Assembly (NCBI RefSeq): GCF_021730305.1
Contig: NZ_CP032674.1
Span: 5,150,001 to 5,214,000, forward strand
Direction of reading: 5' to 3'
DNA length: 64,000 nt
Source: Xanthobacter sp. YC-JY1
GTDB lineage: Bacteria > Pseudomonadota > Alphaproteobacteria > Rhizobiales > Xanthobacteraceae
The position numbers and the translations under genes are program-made. Of the stretch, positions 48,753-58,178 are shown piece after piece. A model generated the notes under the pieces. It saw only the letters and a program-made list of their open reading frames with translations, did not search any database and was not told the DNA's origin. Within the stretch, counting starts at the first letter, position 1. Every line of letters starts with the position of its first letter.

Positions 48753-49452
48753 AGGCGATGCTCTCCTCCCACAGGGTGCCCCCTGGCGCGTCAGCCTTGA
48801 TGGCCAGGCGCACGATCTGGCCCGGCACATCCGGTGACACCTCGAACGTATAGGCGAGGGTATCGAGCCCCCGCATGCGCACGGCATTGGGATCGCCCTT
48901 GAACGGCGTCACTGTCACGCGCCAGCCCTTCACCGTCTGGCCGCCCACTGTGAGATCGGCGGCGGTGACGGTGGCGGCGTCGCGCAAGGCGGTGCGGATG
49001 GCGGTCTTGAAATAGCGCGGATTGCCCTTGAGCCGGCCGGAAAGGTCCCCGAGGTGGTTCTCCAGGAACAGGAGCAGCATGGGATTGGTCGTCACGCCCT
49101 CGAACGGACCGGCGGCGTGATGGCGCTCGGGCGTAAAGAAATCCACCCTGACGTCGCGGGCGTCGCCGCCGTTGGCGCTCGCCTCGATCATCAGCACCAC
49201 GCGATCATCGAAGCTCGCGCCGAGTTCCGGATCCGCCACCTTGCGGGAATATTTGTAGGTGAGCGTCTGGCCCGCCTTGGTGTTGGCCAGCTGCGGATTC
49301 TCGAACAGCAGCGTCGCCGCATCCGGGGTCGCCTGCTGGGAGGCGGCCTGCGCCTCGGCCCCGCTCGCCGCCTGGGGCATGACGAGAGCGCCGCCCGAGA
49401 ACAGGGCCGCCATGAGAACGAGCCAGAGGCCCAACGCGCGACGCAGGCTCAC
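48733..49452 (-). CDS. Exported protein of unknown function, coupled to pqqE
   Basis: A 239-residue protein starting at GTG 49452 in a GTGA overlap with the pqqE stop. Signal peptide [26 protein letters not shown]. The mature part is beta-rich: [61 protein letters not shown], and [26 protein letters not shown] at the end. It has no cysteine after the signal, in contrast to the next gene. Function unknown; genetic coupling points to the PQQ enzyme system. Confidence 0.82.
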   Translation of the reverse strand: MSLRRALGLWLVLMAALFSGGALVMPQAASGAEAQAASQQATPDAATLLFENPQLANTKAGQTLTYKYSRKVADPELGASFDDRVVLMIEASANGGDARDVRVDFFTPERHHAAGPFEGVTTNPMLLLFLENHLGDLSGRLKGNPRYFKTAIRTALRDAATVTAADLTVGGQTVKGWRVTVTPFKGDPNAVRMRGLDTLAYTFEVSPDVPGQIVRLAIKADAPGGTLWEESIAYDPTSH

Positions 49453-50630
49453 GATGCGGCTCCTTCGGGCGCCTTCGCGGGCGCTCCGCCGATGGTGCGA
49501 TAGAGATAGTCCGGCGCGACCGCCGCGGCCTCCTCCGTCGCCAGCGCCTCGACGCGGGCATGGAAGGGCGAGAGCGAGCAGGCCGGGTCGGTCGCCGCCG
49601 CGTCGCCCACCAGCGCCATGGCCTGGCAGCGGCAGCCGCCGAAATCCATCTCGCGTCGGTCGCAGCTGCGGCACGGCTCGCGCATCCAGTCGGTGCCGCG
49701 GAAGGCGTTGAAGGCCGGCGAAGACTGCCAGATGTCGCCGAGCGCGCGGTCGCGCACCGACCAGAATTCGAGGTTCGGGATGCTTTCCGCCGCATGGCAG
49801 GGCAGCACCCGGCCGGTGGGGGTGACATTCAGCGTCCGCCGGCCCCAGCCGCCCGAGCAGGGCTTGGGATAGCGGGCGTAATAGTCGGGGATCACCATGT
49901 CGATGACTAGGATGCCCTCAAGGCGGCGGCGCGCCTCTTCCACCAGGGCCACCGAGCGATCCACGTCCGGCCGCGCCGGCATCAGCGCGGCCCGGTTCAC
50001 ATAGGCCCAGCCGTAATACTGGGTGTGCGCCACCTCCAGCCGGCGGGCCTTCAGCGCCACCGCGAGGGCGATGATGTCCTCCACCTCATGGATGTTGCCG
50101 CGATGGATGACGGCATTGAGCGTCAGCGGCAGGCCGAGGTCCGTGACCTTCCGGGCGAATTCCAGCTTCGCCGCATGTCCGCCCTTGTAGCCACCGATGC
50201 GGTCGCCGGTCTCCGCGCTCGCGCCCTGCACGGAGAGCTGCACGTGGTCGAGCCCGGCCTCCGACAGGGCGTCGATCATGCCGGAGGCGCGGCCGATGCC
50301 GGAGGTGATGAGGTTGGTGTAGAGCCCCTCCGCGGCGCAGTGGGCGGTCAGCTCCACGAGGTCCGGCCGGGCTGTGGGTTCGCCTCCGGAGAGATGGACG
50401 TGAAGGATGCCCAGCGCTGCGGCCTCGCTCAGCACCCGCTTCCAGGTGGCGGTGTCGAGTTCCGCCTCGCGGCGCTCCAGCTCCAGCGGATTCGAGCAAT
50501 AGGGGCAGCGCAGCGGACAGCGATGGGTCAGCTCGGCGAGGATGCCGATGGGGTGGCCGACCGAAGGCGCCGCCTCGGGACGGGTCCCTTCGCTCACTTC
50601 CTTGCGGGCAACGGTCGCGATCTCGCTCAT
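49449..50630 (-). CDS. pqqE: PQQ biosynthesis radical SAM enzyme PqqE
   Basis: A 393-residue radical SAM protein that cross-links Glu and Tyr of PqqA. The SAM cluster motif [11 protein letters not shown] lies near residue 34, with the [10 protein letters not shown] segment after it. The C-terminal SPASM region has [18 protein letters not shown] and the cluster [21 protein letters not shown] at 50630 overlaps the pqqD stop. Upstream it works with PqqD, which presents the peptide. Confidence 0.97.
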   Translation of the reverse strand: MSEIATVARKEVSEGTRPEAAPSVGHPIGILAELTHRCPLRCPYCSNPLELERREAELDTATWKRVLSEAAALGILHVHLSGGEPTARPDLVELTAHCAAEGLYTNLITSGIGRASGMIDALSEAGLDHVQLSVQGASAETGDRIGGYKGGHAAKLEFARKVTDLGLPLTLNAVIHRGNIHEVEDIIALAVALKARRLEVAHTQYYGWAYVNRAALMPARPDVDRSVALVEEARRRLEGILVIDMVIPDYYARYPKPCSGGWGRRTLNVTPTGRVLPCHAAESIPNLEFWSVRDRALGDIWQSSPAFNAFRGTDWMREPCRSCDRREMDFGGCRCQAMALVGDAAATDPACSLSPFHARVEALATEEAAAVAPDYLYRTIGGAPAKAPEGAAS

Positions 50631-50902
50631 GTCTCGATCACCCGGCGCGCGATGAGGCTGCCGATCATGTCGCGGACATCGTCGGCGATGACCTCGCGCT
50701 TCTCGTCGTAGCGCGCGGCGAGGGCATCCACGATCTGTCCACAGGTGCGCTGGCCGTCGACCAATTCCAGCACGGCCGCGGCGGTCTCGTCGATGTTGAA
50801 GGCGCGCTCCGGCGCCAGAAGCACATGGCGGGACCGCACCTGATCGAACTTGAGTTTCACGCCCCGCGGCAGGCGTGGGACGTCGGTTTCCTCGGCGCGC
50901 AT
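50627..50902 (-). CDS. pqqD: PQQ biosynthesis peptide chaperone PqqD
   Basis: A 91-residue protein of the RiPP recognition element type. [41 protein letters not shown] and the C-terminal [16 protein letters not shown] are typical. It binds PqqA and hands it to PqqE. ATG at 50902 follows the pqqC stop after one base. Confidence 0.95.
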   Translation of the reverse strand: MRAEETDVPRLPRGVKLKFDQVRSRHVLLAPERAFNIDETAAAVLELVDGQRTCGQIVDALAARYDEKREVIADDVRDMIGSLIARRVIET

Positions 50903-50903
50903 C

Positions 50904-51725
50904 TCATTCCCCGACGATGGCGACGCCCGGTCGCCAGGCACCCGGCGCGGGCCAGCCCGGCGCCACATAGGCGAGATAGAGCGCGTCCAGTTGCGCCCAC
51001 AGCACCTCGGTCTTGAAGGTGAGGGCGCGGATGACAGCGCGCTGCTCGGCCGCCGTGCGGGCGTGCTGCTTCACATATTCGAGGGCGAAGTCGGCATCCT
51101 TCGGCGCCTGGTCGAGGCGGCGGCGGAAGTAGGCGACGACCTTCTCGTTGATGAAGTCGTAGTGCTCCAGCATGCCCGAGATGCGCTCGGCATGGATGCC
51201 CGGCGCGAACAGCTCGGTGAGCGAGGAGGCCACCGCCTCCAGCAGCGTGTTCTCGGCGACGAAGCGCACATAGGCCTCCACCGCGAACTTGGTGGCAGGC
51301 AGCGCCCCTTCCTTGGAGACCACGTAGGCCCGGTCGAGGCCGAGGCCGTCGGTGAGCACCAGCCAGCGCTCGATGCCCCCCGAATCCTTGCCGAAGCCGT
51401 CATGGTCGGTGATGCGGTGCAGCCATTCCCGGCGCAGCTCGCGGTCGTCGCAGCGTGCCATCAGGGCCGCGTCCTTGCGGGGAATGGCGGACTGGTAGCA
51501 GTAGCGGTTGAGAGCCCAGGCGCGCACCTGATCGCGGTTCAGCCGGCCGGAATGCAGCAGCTTATGGAAGGGGTGGAGGTTGTGATAGCGCGTGGCGCCC
51601 ACGGCGCGAAGCGCTGCCTCCAGACCCTCGGGCGACAGCGGCTCCAGCGGCGAGGGCAGGGCAGGGAAATCGACGGGGAGATCGGCGGCCTCGGCCAGCA
51701 CCCGGACGGCGGCTTGCGCGCTCAT
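50904..51725 (-). CDS. pqqC: Pyrroloquinoline-quinone synthase PqqC
   Basis: A 273-residue all-helical oxidase that does the final ring closure and eight-electron oxidation to PQQ. Blocks: YHNLHPFHKLLHSGRLNRDQVRAWALNRYCYQSAIPRKDAALMARC, HDGFGKDSGGIERWLVLTDGLG and FVAENTLLEAVASSLTELFAPGIHAERI, rich in the His and Arg residues of the PQQ pocket. Start in an ATGA overlap with pqqB. It has a slightly long, Pro-rich N-terminus. Confidence 0.97.
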   Translation of the reverse strand: MSAQAAVRVLAEAADLPVDFPALPSPLEPLSPEGLEAALRAVGATRYHNLHPFHKLLHSGRLNRDQVRAWALNRYCYQSAIPRKDAALMARCDDRELRREWLHRITDHDGFGKDSGGIERWLVLTDGLGLDRAYVVSKEGALPATKFAVEAYVRFVAENTLLEAVASSLTELFAPGIHAERISGMLEHYDFINEKVVAYFRRRLDQAPKDADFALEYVKQHARTAAEQRAVIRALTFKTEVLWAQLDALYLAYVAPGWPAPGAWRPGVAIVGE

Positions 51726-52621
51726 AGGGAGAACTCCATTCCGTCCCGGGCGACCGTCCAGCCAGCCGCTTCCACGGCGCGGTGCTCTTCGGAGCCATCG
51801 ATCAGCGCGGGATTGGTGTTGTTGATATGGATGAACACCCGGCGCGCCACCGGCAGGTCGGCGAGCAGCGCCACCGTGCCGTCCGCGCCGGACATGGAGA
51901 GGTGTCCCATGCGGGCACCTGTCTTGGTTCCGATCCCGGCCGCGATCATCTCGTCGTCGCGATAGAGCGTGCCGTCGAAGAACAGGAGGTCGGCGCCCGA
52001 GATGCGCTGGCGCAGGGCGTCCGTCACGGCGGCGCAGCCGGGCACGTAGACGAGGCGGCTACCGGCCGAGGTGATGGTTACACCCACCGTCGAGCCGGAT
52101 TCCTCGCCGATGACGAGGGAGGCATCCTCGCGCCAGAGCGGCACCTTCCCGGGGACGGTGAAGAATTCCATGGTCAGCCCCGGAACCGGCGAAAACGGCA
52201 CTTCGAACGAAACCGGCTCCCGGCGCACCAGCGCCTTGGAAACCACGTCGAAGACTTGATTCTGCTCGATCAGCGCGAGCGTGTCGGCCGTGCCGTACAC
52301 CTCGAACGCCTGCTGCTCCCGCAGCGTCAGCAAACCGGCTATGTGGTCCACGTCACCATTGGTGAGGACGACGGCGCGAATGGGGCTGTCGCGGCCATCC
52401 ACCCGAGGCTGAAGCGCCCGGGTCGCGGCGATCTGGGCCCGAAGATCGGGCGAAGCGTTGAGGAGCACCCACGAGGCGCCGTCCTCCGAGACGGCGATGC
52501 TCGACTGGGTTCGGGGTGTGACCCGTGGATCACCCTTCCATGCCAGTTGGCACACCGGACAGCGGCAGTTCCACTGGGGAACGCCGCCGCCGGCCGCTGA
52601 ACCGAGAACGATCACCTGCAT
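51722..52621 (-). CDS. pqqB: PQQ biosynthesis protein PqqB
   Basis: A 299-residue metallo-beta-lactamase-fold hydroxylase acting on the Glu-Tyr intermediate. It starts VIVLGSAAGGGVPQWNCRCPVC with the structural zinc cysteines, has LTNGDVDHIAGLLTLRE as the metal site (Asp replacing a usual His) and ends RRVFIHINNTNPALIDGSEEHRAVEAAGW. ATG at 52621, 50 bases after pqqA, with a distant AGGAG. Confidence 0.96.
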   Translation of the reverse strand: MQVIVLGSAAGGGVPQWNCRCPVCQLAWKGDPRVTPRTQSSIAVSEDGASWVLLNASPDLRAQIAATRALQPRVDGRDSPIRAVVLTNGDVDHIAGLLTLREQQAFEVYGTADTLALIEQNQVFDVVSKALVRREPVSFEVPFSPVPGLTMEFFTVPGKVPLWREDASLVIGEESGSTVGVTITSAGSRLVYVPGCAAVTDALRQRISGADLLFFDGTLYRDDEMIAAGIGTKTGARMGHLSMSGADGTVALLADLPVARRVFIHINNTNPALIDGSEEHRAVEAAGWTVARDGMEFSL

Positions 52622-52671
52622 GATGCGACGGACGCTCCTGCCAATCGTTCGCGGCTCCCGACCTGGGTCGA

Positions 52672-52749
52672 TCAGAAATCGGCCGGCAGGTAAGCGGTGA
52701 CTTCCATGCCGACGCAGACTTCGCAAACCTGGGGCTTGTTCCAGCGCAT
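52672..52749 (-). CDS. pqqA: PQQ precursor peptide PqqA
   Basis: A 25-residue peptide too short for usual gene calling. It begins MRWNKPQV, continues CEVCVGMEVTAY and ends LPADF. The conserved Glu of GMEVTAY and the Tyr three residues after it are the atoms that become PQQ. A perfect AGGAGG lies nine bases before the ATG. It is shorter at the C-terminus than many PqqA and carries a second Cys (CEVC) where others have SEIC. First gene of pqqABCDE, with an 11-bp-period repeat upstream at 52781. Confidence 0.95.
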   Translation of the reverse strand: MRWNKPQVCEVCVGMEVTAYLPADF

Positions 52750-52780
52750 GATGGTTTCCTCCTGAGTTCTCTCACAACCC

Positions 52781-52800
52781 TCATAAGAAGATCATAAGAA
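52781..52800 (-). promoter_or_regulatory. Tandem 9-bp direct repeat, likely OmpR/PhoB-type operator of pqqA
   Basis: On the minus strand TTCTTATGA occurs twice with two bases between, a period of 11 bp, or about one helical turn. Head-to-tail repeats at this period are how OmpR/PhoB-family regulators bind, and such a regulator is encoded just upstream at 52905. The repeat begins 51 bases before the pqqA ATG. Confidence 0.6.
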
Positions 52801-52806
52801 ATTGAA

Positions 52807-52826
52807 GTAGCGAGGTTTTTCGCTAC
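52807..52826 (-). promoter_or_regulatory. Stem-loop upstream of the pqqA repeat
   Basis: GTAGCGA (52826-52820) and TCGCTAC (52813-52807) are a perfect 7-bp stem around six bases. A weak T-rich tract follows on the minus strand. It could end the regulator transcript partially or be a second operator. Confidence 0.4.
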
Positions 52827-52904
52827 AACGGATTCAAATATTGGCAGCCGAATCGGTTCCCGCAAGTGAAATCTTTTGCTGCATTGCAATACTTCTAGAG
52901 CTCA

Positions 52905-53600
52905 TCAGTGAGCTGACGGTGCGGAGAGGTCGAGCATGAAGCCGCGCCCCCGCACGGTCGCCACCTGGGGGCCGCCGGCGCGCCCCACCGGTGCTAGCTT
53001 GGTGCGCAGGTAGCCCACATAGACGTCCACCACGTTGAGCGACGCACCGCCCTGGCTGGCCCAGAGCCGGTCGAAGATCTCGCCCCGGGCGATGGGACGG
53101 TTGGGACTGGCCATGAGCAGCGCCAGAAGATCGGCCTCGCGCTCGGTGAGGCGGACATGCACTTCGCCGAACTTCGCGGTGCGGGTGGAGGGATCGAGCA
53201 CCAGCCGCCCTGCCATGACGCGGTCCGCATGGCTTTCGCCGAGGCGATGCAGGAGATGGGTGCGCAGCCGCGCCACCAACTCGCCGAACACGAACGGCTT
53301 GACGATGTAGTCGTCCGCCCCGGCGCCGAGGCCTTCGGCGCGATCGTGCACCTCGTCTTTGGCGCTGAGGAACAGGATGGGGCCGGAATGGCCGGCGCTG
53401 CGCAGCGCCCGGCACACGTCGATGCCGGAGCCGTCCGGCAGCATCATGTCGAGCACCACGGCGCAGGGATTGTACTGGCGCGCCGTCTCGAGGGCCTCAT
53501 CGGCCCGTCCCACCACGGTCACGTCGAACCCCTCGGCGGAGAGGCCGCGGCTCAGCATGGCGCCGATATCGCTGTCGTCTTCCACCACCAGGATGTTCAT
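52905..53600 (-). CDS. OmpR-family response regulator next to pqqA
   Basis: A 231-residue regulator. Receiver: MNILVVEDDSDIGAML, phospho-acceptor Asp in AVVLDMMLPDGSGID, Thr/Ser in ILFLSAKDE, Lys in DDYIVKPF. Winged helix: VRLTEREADLLALLMASPNRPIARGEIFDRLW then NVVDVYVGYLRTKL. Start behind AGGAGG. The gene follows its histidine kinase (88-base gap) and lies directly before pqqA, whose leader holds a repeat of the right type. Regulation of PQQ synthesis or methanol oxidation is an inference from place; QseB/CopR-like regulators look similar. Confidence 0.92.
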   Translation of the reverse strand: MNILVVEDDSDIGAMLSRGLSAEGFDVTVVGRADEALETARQYNPCAVVLDMMLPDGSGIDVCRALRSAGHSGPILFLSAKDEVHDRAEGLGAGADDYIVKPFVFGELVARLRTHLLHRLGESHADRVMAGRLVLDPSTRTAKFGEVHVRLTEREADLLALLMASPNRPIARGEIFDRLWASQGGASLNVVDVYVGYLRTKLAPVGRAGGPQVATVRGRGFMLDLSAPSAH

Positions 53601-53688
53601 GGTTCCTCCTGTGCCCGTTCGGGCGGTCCTGGGCCGTCAGGCGGCCCGCGGGATAGGGGCGGGGAATGCCGATGCGCCGCCCGACCGG

Positions 53689-55299
53689 TCACACGGTCGG
53701 GCCGGACTCGGCTGTTGGCTCGCTCGGCGCGGCTGCAGCGGCCTGCGGCAGCGCGATCGCCACCCGGGTGCCGCCCTTCTCCCCGTCCTCCAGTGTGATA
53801 CGTCCGCCGTGCCGCGTCACCACCCAATCGGCGAGGGCCAGCCCGAGGCCGAAACCCTCGGCGCCGCCAAGCGGCCCGCCCCGCGCGAACCGCTCGAACA
53901 GGCGGGTCCGGGCCTCGGGCGGAATGCCGCACCCGTCGTCGGTGATGCTGACGATGTCGACCGCTTGTCCCTCCGCGTCCGCGCCAAGGTCGACCGAAAC
54001 CGTGACACGGGTCAGCGGCCGGCCATGGCGCAGGGCGTTGTCGATGAGCCCTTCAACCACCTGCCGCAGCCATTCGCGATCCGCATGGACGAGGAGCCCC
54101 GGCTCCGGCGCGTGGAGCACCAGCGCCACCCCCTGCCGCCGCGCCACCGGTTCCAGCCCCGCCACGGCATCGGCCAGGAGGGGGGCGAGGGGCGTGTCCT
54201 GGAACACCAGCTCGATCTCGCCGCTCTCGGAGCGGGCCACCCGCAGCATGTCCTCCACCCGGCGATGGAGCATGCCGGCGCGCTTGCGGATGGTGGTCAG
54301 CACCGAGCGGCTCAGCGCCTCCGGTATGGCCGGGGCGCGCTTGGTGACGTCGCATTCGCCGATGATGACGGTGAGGGGAGTGCGCAGTTCATGGCTCACA
54401 TCGGTGAAGAAGCGGCGCCGGGAGGCATCGATGGCGCCGAGACGCGCGTTGGCCTCGGTAAGATCCGCCGTGCGGTCGGCGATGGTCTTTTCCAGCTCCG
54501 CCCGGTCCTGCGCCACTTTCCGTTCACGGCGCGCCAACAGGGCGGCCATGCGGTTGAAGCGGGCCATCAGGACGCCGAGTTCATCGCGCTGACCGATGGC
54601 GAGCCGGGCAGACAGGTCGCCGCGGCCGATGGCGGCGGCCGCGCGATCGATCTCCTTCAGCCGGCCGAGCAGCGGCTGGGCCAGCGCGCGATAGAGCACC
54701 AGTGCCGCGGCGAACACCGCGAGGGCAATGGCCACCGCGCCGATCCGCAGCCGGTCCGCCAGCGCCACCGCCTCCTCCCGCGCGGCCGTGACGCCGCGGC
54801 GCTCGCTTTCCACCAGCAGGGACAGCGTGGGCCCGGCCGAGGCGGCGAAGGCGTTGAGGGAGCCGCGCACCCGGTCGCCCCGGCGCATGGTGTCCGGGTC
54901 ACGGGTCGCGGCGGTGATCTGTCGGTCGAGGGAGATGAAGTCCGCCCTGAGACGGGCCAGCAGGCGTTCCTGCGGCCTCAGGCCGCTCAATGTATCGGGA
55001 GCCGCCTGCACCGCCTTCACGGTGGACGCCTCAAGCAGGGCCGAGACGCGGGAGCGCGCATCCTCAAGCCGGCCGGCGCTCGCCGTGGGGCTCTCGGTGG
55101 CGGCGATGGCGGCGAGGCCGAAGTCGGAGAGGCGGGCCGAGATCTCGGTCAGCACGTCGAGGCGCTGCTGGGCCGAGACCGCCGCCTCAAGCGCCCCGTC
55201 CACGGCGCGCAGGGCGATCAGCACGCTGACGCCCGCAAGCACCGCGAGAATCGCCGTGGCGCCCGCCAGCGCGGCCAGCTTGAAACGGATGGATCGCAT
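53689..55299 (-). CDS. Membrane sensor histidine kinase paired with the pqqA-linked regulator
   Basis: A 536-residue kinase. ATG at 55299 (MRSIRFKLAAL) begins the first membrane segment (LAGATAILAVLAGVSVLIA). A periplasmic helical region of about 140 residues follows, then a second segment (IALAVFAAALVLYRALA), a HAMP domain, and the kinase core. The H box is FTDVSHELRTPLTVI, the N box LIDNALRHG, and the G boxes DDGCGIPPEAR and GFGLGLALADW. The sensor looks like a four-helix bundle. Gene order kinase-regulator is the reverse of the common order. The signal is unknown; an alcohol, formaldehyde or metal ion would suit the context. Confidence 0.92.
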   Translation of the reverse strand: MRSIRFKLAALAGATAILAVLAGVSVLIALRAVDGALEAAVSAQQRLDVLTEISARLSDFGLAAIAATESPTASAGRLEDARSRVSALLEASTVKAVQAAPDTLSGLRPQERLLARLRADFISLDRQITAATRDPDTMRRGDRVRGSLNAFAASAGPTLSLLVESERRGVTAAREEAVALADRLRIGAVAIALAVFAAALVLYRALAQPLLGRLKEIDRAAAAIGRGDLSARLAIGQRDELGVLMARFNRMAALLARRERKVAQDRAELEKTIADRTADLTEANARLGAIDASRRRFFTDVSHELRTPLTVIIGECDVTKRAPAIPEALSRSVLTTIRKRAGMLHRRVEDMLRVARSESGEIELVFQDTPLAPLLADAVAGLEPVARRQGVALVLHAPEPGLLVHADREWLRQVVEGLIDNALRHGRPLTRVTVSVDLGADAEGQAVDIVSITDDGCGIPPEARTRLFERFARGGPLGGAEGFGLGLALADWVVTRHGGRITLEDGEKGGTRVAIALPQAAAAAPSEPTAESGPTV

Positions 55300-55420
55300 C
55301 GCCCCGCCGGCCTGCCTCCCGCCTGTGGCGCGCCACATTGGTCGCGCTCCGGCGCGGCGGAGCCTGCCACATGGAGGAGACACGGGCAAAACGCCGACGC
55401 CAGAAAATGGGGCGGAAAAG

Positions 55421-55463
55421 AAAAAGCCCGCCGCCGCAGGCGTCTGGCGCTGCGGCGGCGGGC
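55421..55463 (-). terminator. Intrinsic terminator of secB
   Basis: On the minus strand a 13-bp stem (55463-55451 with 55438-55426) around 12 bases is followed by TTTTTCTTTT. It separates secB from the histidine kinase gene downstream. Confidence 0.9.
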
Positions 55464-55491
55464 TCTGTCGAAGATCAGGTCAGCGCGAGGC

Positions 55492-55971
55492 TCAGGCCTG
55501 GCCGGCCTGGAGACGCTCGGCTTCCGCCTGCAGGCGCTGCTGATAGAGCGCGGCGAAATCCACCGGATCGATCATCAGGGGCGGGAAGCCGCCGTTGCGC
55601 ACCGCGTCGGCGATGATCTGGCGGGCGAACGGGAAGAGCAGGCGCGGGCACTCGATGAGCACCACCGGCTGCAGGCTCTGCTCGGGAATGTTGAGGATGC
55701 GGAACACGCCAGCATAGACCAACTCGAAGGCGAACAAGGTGTTGCCCTCGACGCTCGCGCCGCCGTCGATCTTCAGCTCGACCTCGAACTCACCGTTGCC
55801 GCCCGGCTTGGCGTTGACGTGGATCTGGATGCTGACGTCGGGCTGGGCCGGGGGAGCGGCGAGGGAGCGCGGCGCGTTCGGATTCTCGAAGGAGAAATCC
55901 TTGATATACTGCGCGAGCACGTTCAGCGACGGCGCCGCATTCGGGTTGGGGCCGCCATTCTGCGAGGCCAT
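55492..55971 (-). CDS. secB: Protein-export chaperone SecB
   Basis: A 159-residue tetrameric chaperone that holds preproteins unfolded for SecA. Blocks: [64 protein letters not shown] and [41 protein letters not shown] at 55971 has GGAG seven bases upstream; two further ATGs lie just before. Has its own terminator. Confidence 0.97.
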   Translation of the reverse strand: MASQNGGPNPNAAPSLNVLAQYIKDFSFENPNAPRSLAAPPAQPDVSIQIHVNAKPGGNGEFEVELKIDGGASVEGNTLFAFELVYAGVFRILNIPEQSLQPVVLIECPRLLFPFARQIIADAVRNGGFPPLMIDPVDFAALYQQRLQAEAERLQAGQA

Positions 55972-56131
55972 GCGCATCTCCATCCATGGGGTGTTGGGCC
56001 GGCCCCGCGGGCACGACCGGAAAGCGCGGCGCTGCTAGCACGCTTTCCGCCGCGGGTGCAAGGATGCGGGCGGGTGAGGTAGGCCGGTCTTCAACCGGAG
56101 GATGCCTCCCGACGAGTTTGGAGACGGGACC

Positions 56132-56326
56132 ATGGACGAGGACAAGACAGAGCCGCGCAAGCCCCTGAGCGAGGCGGCGAAGCGTGCGCTGGCCGAAGCC
56201 GAGGCCCGGCGAGCGGCCATGGACGCCGCGCTGAAGGACCGGCCGAAGGAGATCAACGGCCGGGACGGTCCGGAGCCGGTGCGTTACGGCGATTGGGAAG
56301 TCGGGGGCATAGCCACCGACTTCTGA
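56132..56326 (+). CDS. DUF1674 succinate dehydrogenase assembly factor (SDHAF4-like)
   Basis: A 64-residue protein whose C-terminus GPEPVRYGDWEVGGIATDF is the DUF1674/SDHAF4 signature. Its eukaryotic relative binds flavinated SdhA during assembly of succinate dehydrogenase. The N-terminal half is charged and helical. ATG at 56132 follows GGAGACGGG. It ends seven bases from the convergent uppP. Confidence 0.9.
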   Translation: MDEDKTEPRKPLSEAAKRALAEAEARRAAMDAALKDRPKEINGRDGPEPVRYGDWEVGGIATDF

Positions 56327-56333
56327 AGGGGCC

Positions 56334-57140
56334 TCAGCCGACCAGTGCGAGGCCGATGAGGCCGGCGATGCCCACCGCGATGCGCCACCAGCCGAACGGC
56401 GCATAGCCGTGCTTCGACACGAAATCGAGCAGCGACTTCACCACCACCACCGCCGCGCAGAACGCCGCCACGAAGCCGATGACGATGAGCAGGCCATCGT
56501 CCATCGAGAGGTTGTTGCGGTTCTTGTAGAGGTCGTAGGCGAACGCGCCGAACATGGTGGGCAAGGCGAGGAAGAAGGAAAATTCCGCCGCCGCCCGCTT
56601 GTCCACACCCATCAGCATGGCGCCCACGATGGTCGAGCCGGAGCGCGACATGCCCGGGATCATGGCGAGGCACTGGAAGAAGCCGATGATGAGCGCGACG
56701 TGCCAGGGCAGGCCCATGGCGTTGTTGTAGCGCGGCTGCGGCACCACCTTGTCGATGAACAGCAGGATGATGCCGCCGAAGATGAGTGTGCCGCAGATGA
56801 GCGCGGGTGTCTCGAACAGCACGCTCTTGATGAAGCCGTGCGCCGCGGCGCCGATCACCGCCGCCGGCAGGAAGGCGATGAGCACGCCGATGACGAAGCG
56901 CCGCGCGCCCGGATTTGTGGGCAGTTGCTGGGCAACGCGCAGGAAGCGCTGGAAATAGACGGTGAGGATGGCGAGCACGGCGCCGAGCTGGATCAGCACC
57001 TCGAAGGTGTGGCCGTTGCTCTCGAAGCCGAGGAAGTGCCCGGCAAGCAGGATATGGGCAGTGGACGAGACGGGGATGAATTCCGTCAGCCCTTCCAGCA
57101 GGCCGAGGACGAGCGCTTCGAGCATATCGCCGAGAGTCAT
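56334..57140 (-). CDS. uppP: Undecaprenyl-diphosphatase UppP (BacA)
   Basis: A 268-residue, eight-segment membrane enzyme that recycles the lipid carrier of peptidoglycan synthesis. Catalytic motifs are [15 protein letters not shown] (residues 16-30) and [15 protein letters not shown] (about 163). ATG at 57140 is chosen over a far upstream frame extension that lacks hydrophobic sequence. Length and topology are normal. Confidence 0.97.
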   Translation of the reverse strand: MTLGDMLEALVLGLLEGLTEFIPVSSTAHILLAGHFLGFESNGHTFEVLIQLGAVLAILTVYFQRFLRVAQQLPTNPGARRFVIGVLIAFLPAAVIGAAAHGFIKSVLFETPALICGTLIFGGIILLFIDKVVPQPRYNNAMGLPWHVALIIGFFQCLAMIPGMSRSGSTIVGAMLMGVDKRAAAEFSFFLALPTMFGAFAYDLYKNRNNLSMDDGLLIVIGFVAAFCAAVVVVKSLLDFVSKHGYAPFGWWRIAVGIAGLIGLALVG

Positions 57141-57492
57141 GGGTGAGAAAATCCGGGAGGCGGGAGCAAGACAGGCGCCATCCTCTCCGCTTGCCTTCGC
57201 GGGTGCAACGTGGCGCGCCGCTGCGGCAGGGCCGCCTCTGTGGCCGCCGCGCGTTTCCGGCCACGCTGTGGCCACATCGCAACAACCCGGAAAATACCTC
57301 AAGGGCAGGCGGCAAAAGCCCTCGCGGCATCGTTAACCCTTCGATCACCATGATCGAACTGCGAAATGCCAGCGCAAACAATGCCCGGCCCGCGGTGCAG
57401 CAGCGAGGAACCAATCGGAAAGGTTCGGCCCCTAATCATATGGGACGCCGGGTGCCTCGCCCCCTCCCTTCGACCCCCGGCGAAATCGGCCC
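57141..57492. other. Intergenic region between divergent uppP and the GST gene
   Basis: Both promoters should lie here. No gene, RNA or repeat is recognised. Confidence 0.4.
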
Positions 57493-58178
57493 ATGTATCT
57501 GCATCATCATCCCTTTTGCCCCCATTCCCGATTCGTCCGCCTGCTGCTCGCCGAGTACGGCCTGGAGCCGGAGCTGGTGGAGGAGCGCGTGTGGGAGCGA
57601 CGGCCGGGCTTCCTGGCGCTCAATCCGTCGGGGGAGACGCCGGTGATCGTGGAGGAGATGGCGGCCTCGGTGCCGGGCGCCTTCATCATTGCCGAATATC
57701 TCGATGAGACCCGGGGTCTCGCCCTCGGCACCCACCGGCTTCTTCCGGAGGACCCGGCCGGCCGCGTGGAGGTGCGCCGGCTGACCCAGTGGTTCAACGA
57801 GAAGATGTATGTCGAATCGACCGAGCCGCTGGTGCGCGAGCGCATCCACAAGCGCTACATGTCGCGCGAGCAGGGCGGCGGTTCGCCGGATGCCACCTCG
57901 CTGCGCATGGCGCGCGCCAATCTGCGCTATCATCTAAAATACATCGGCTGGCTGGCCAAGGCGCGCAAATGGCTCGCCGGCGAGAGGCTGAGCCAGGCCG
58001 ACCTTGCCGCCGCCGCGCATCTCTCGGTGGTCGATTATCTGGGCGATGTACCGTGGGACGAGGACGAGCACGCGAGGGACTGGTACGCGCGGATCAAGTC
58101 GCGCCCGACCTTCCGCGCCCTGCTCACCGAGAGCATCCCGGGAATGCCCCCCTCCAAGACCTACGCGGACCTCGATTT

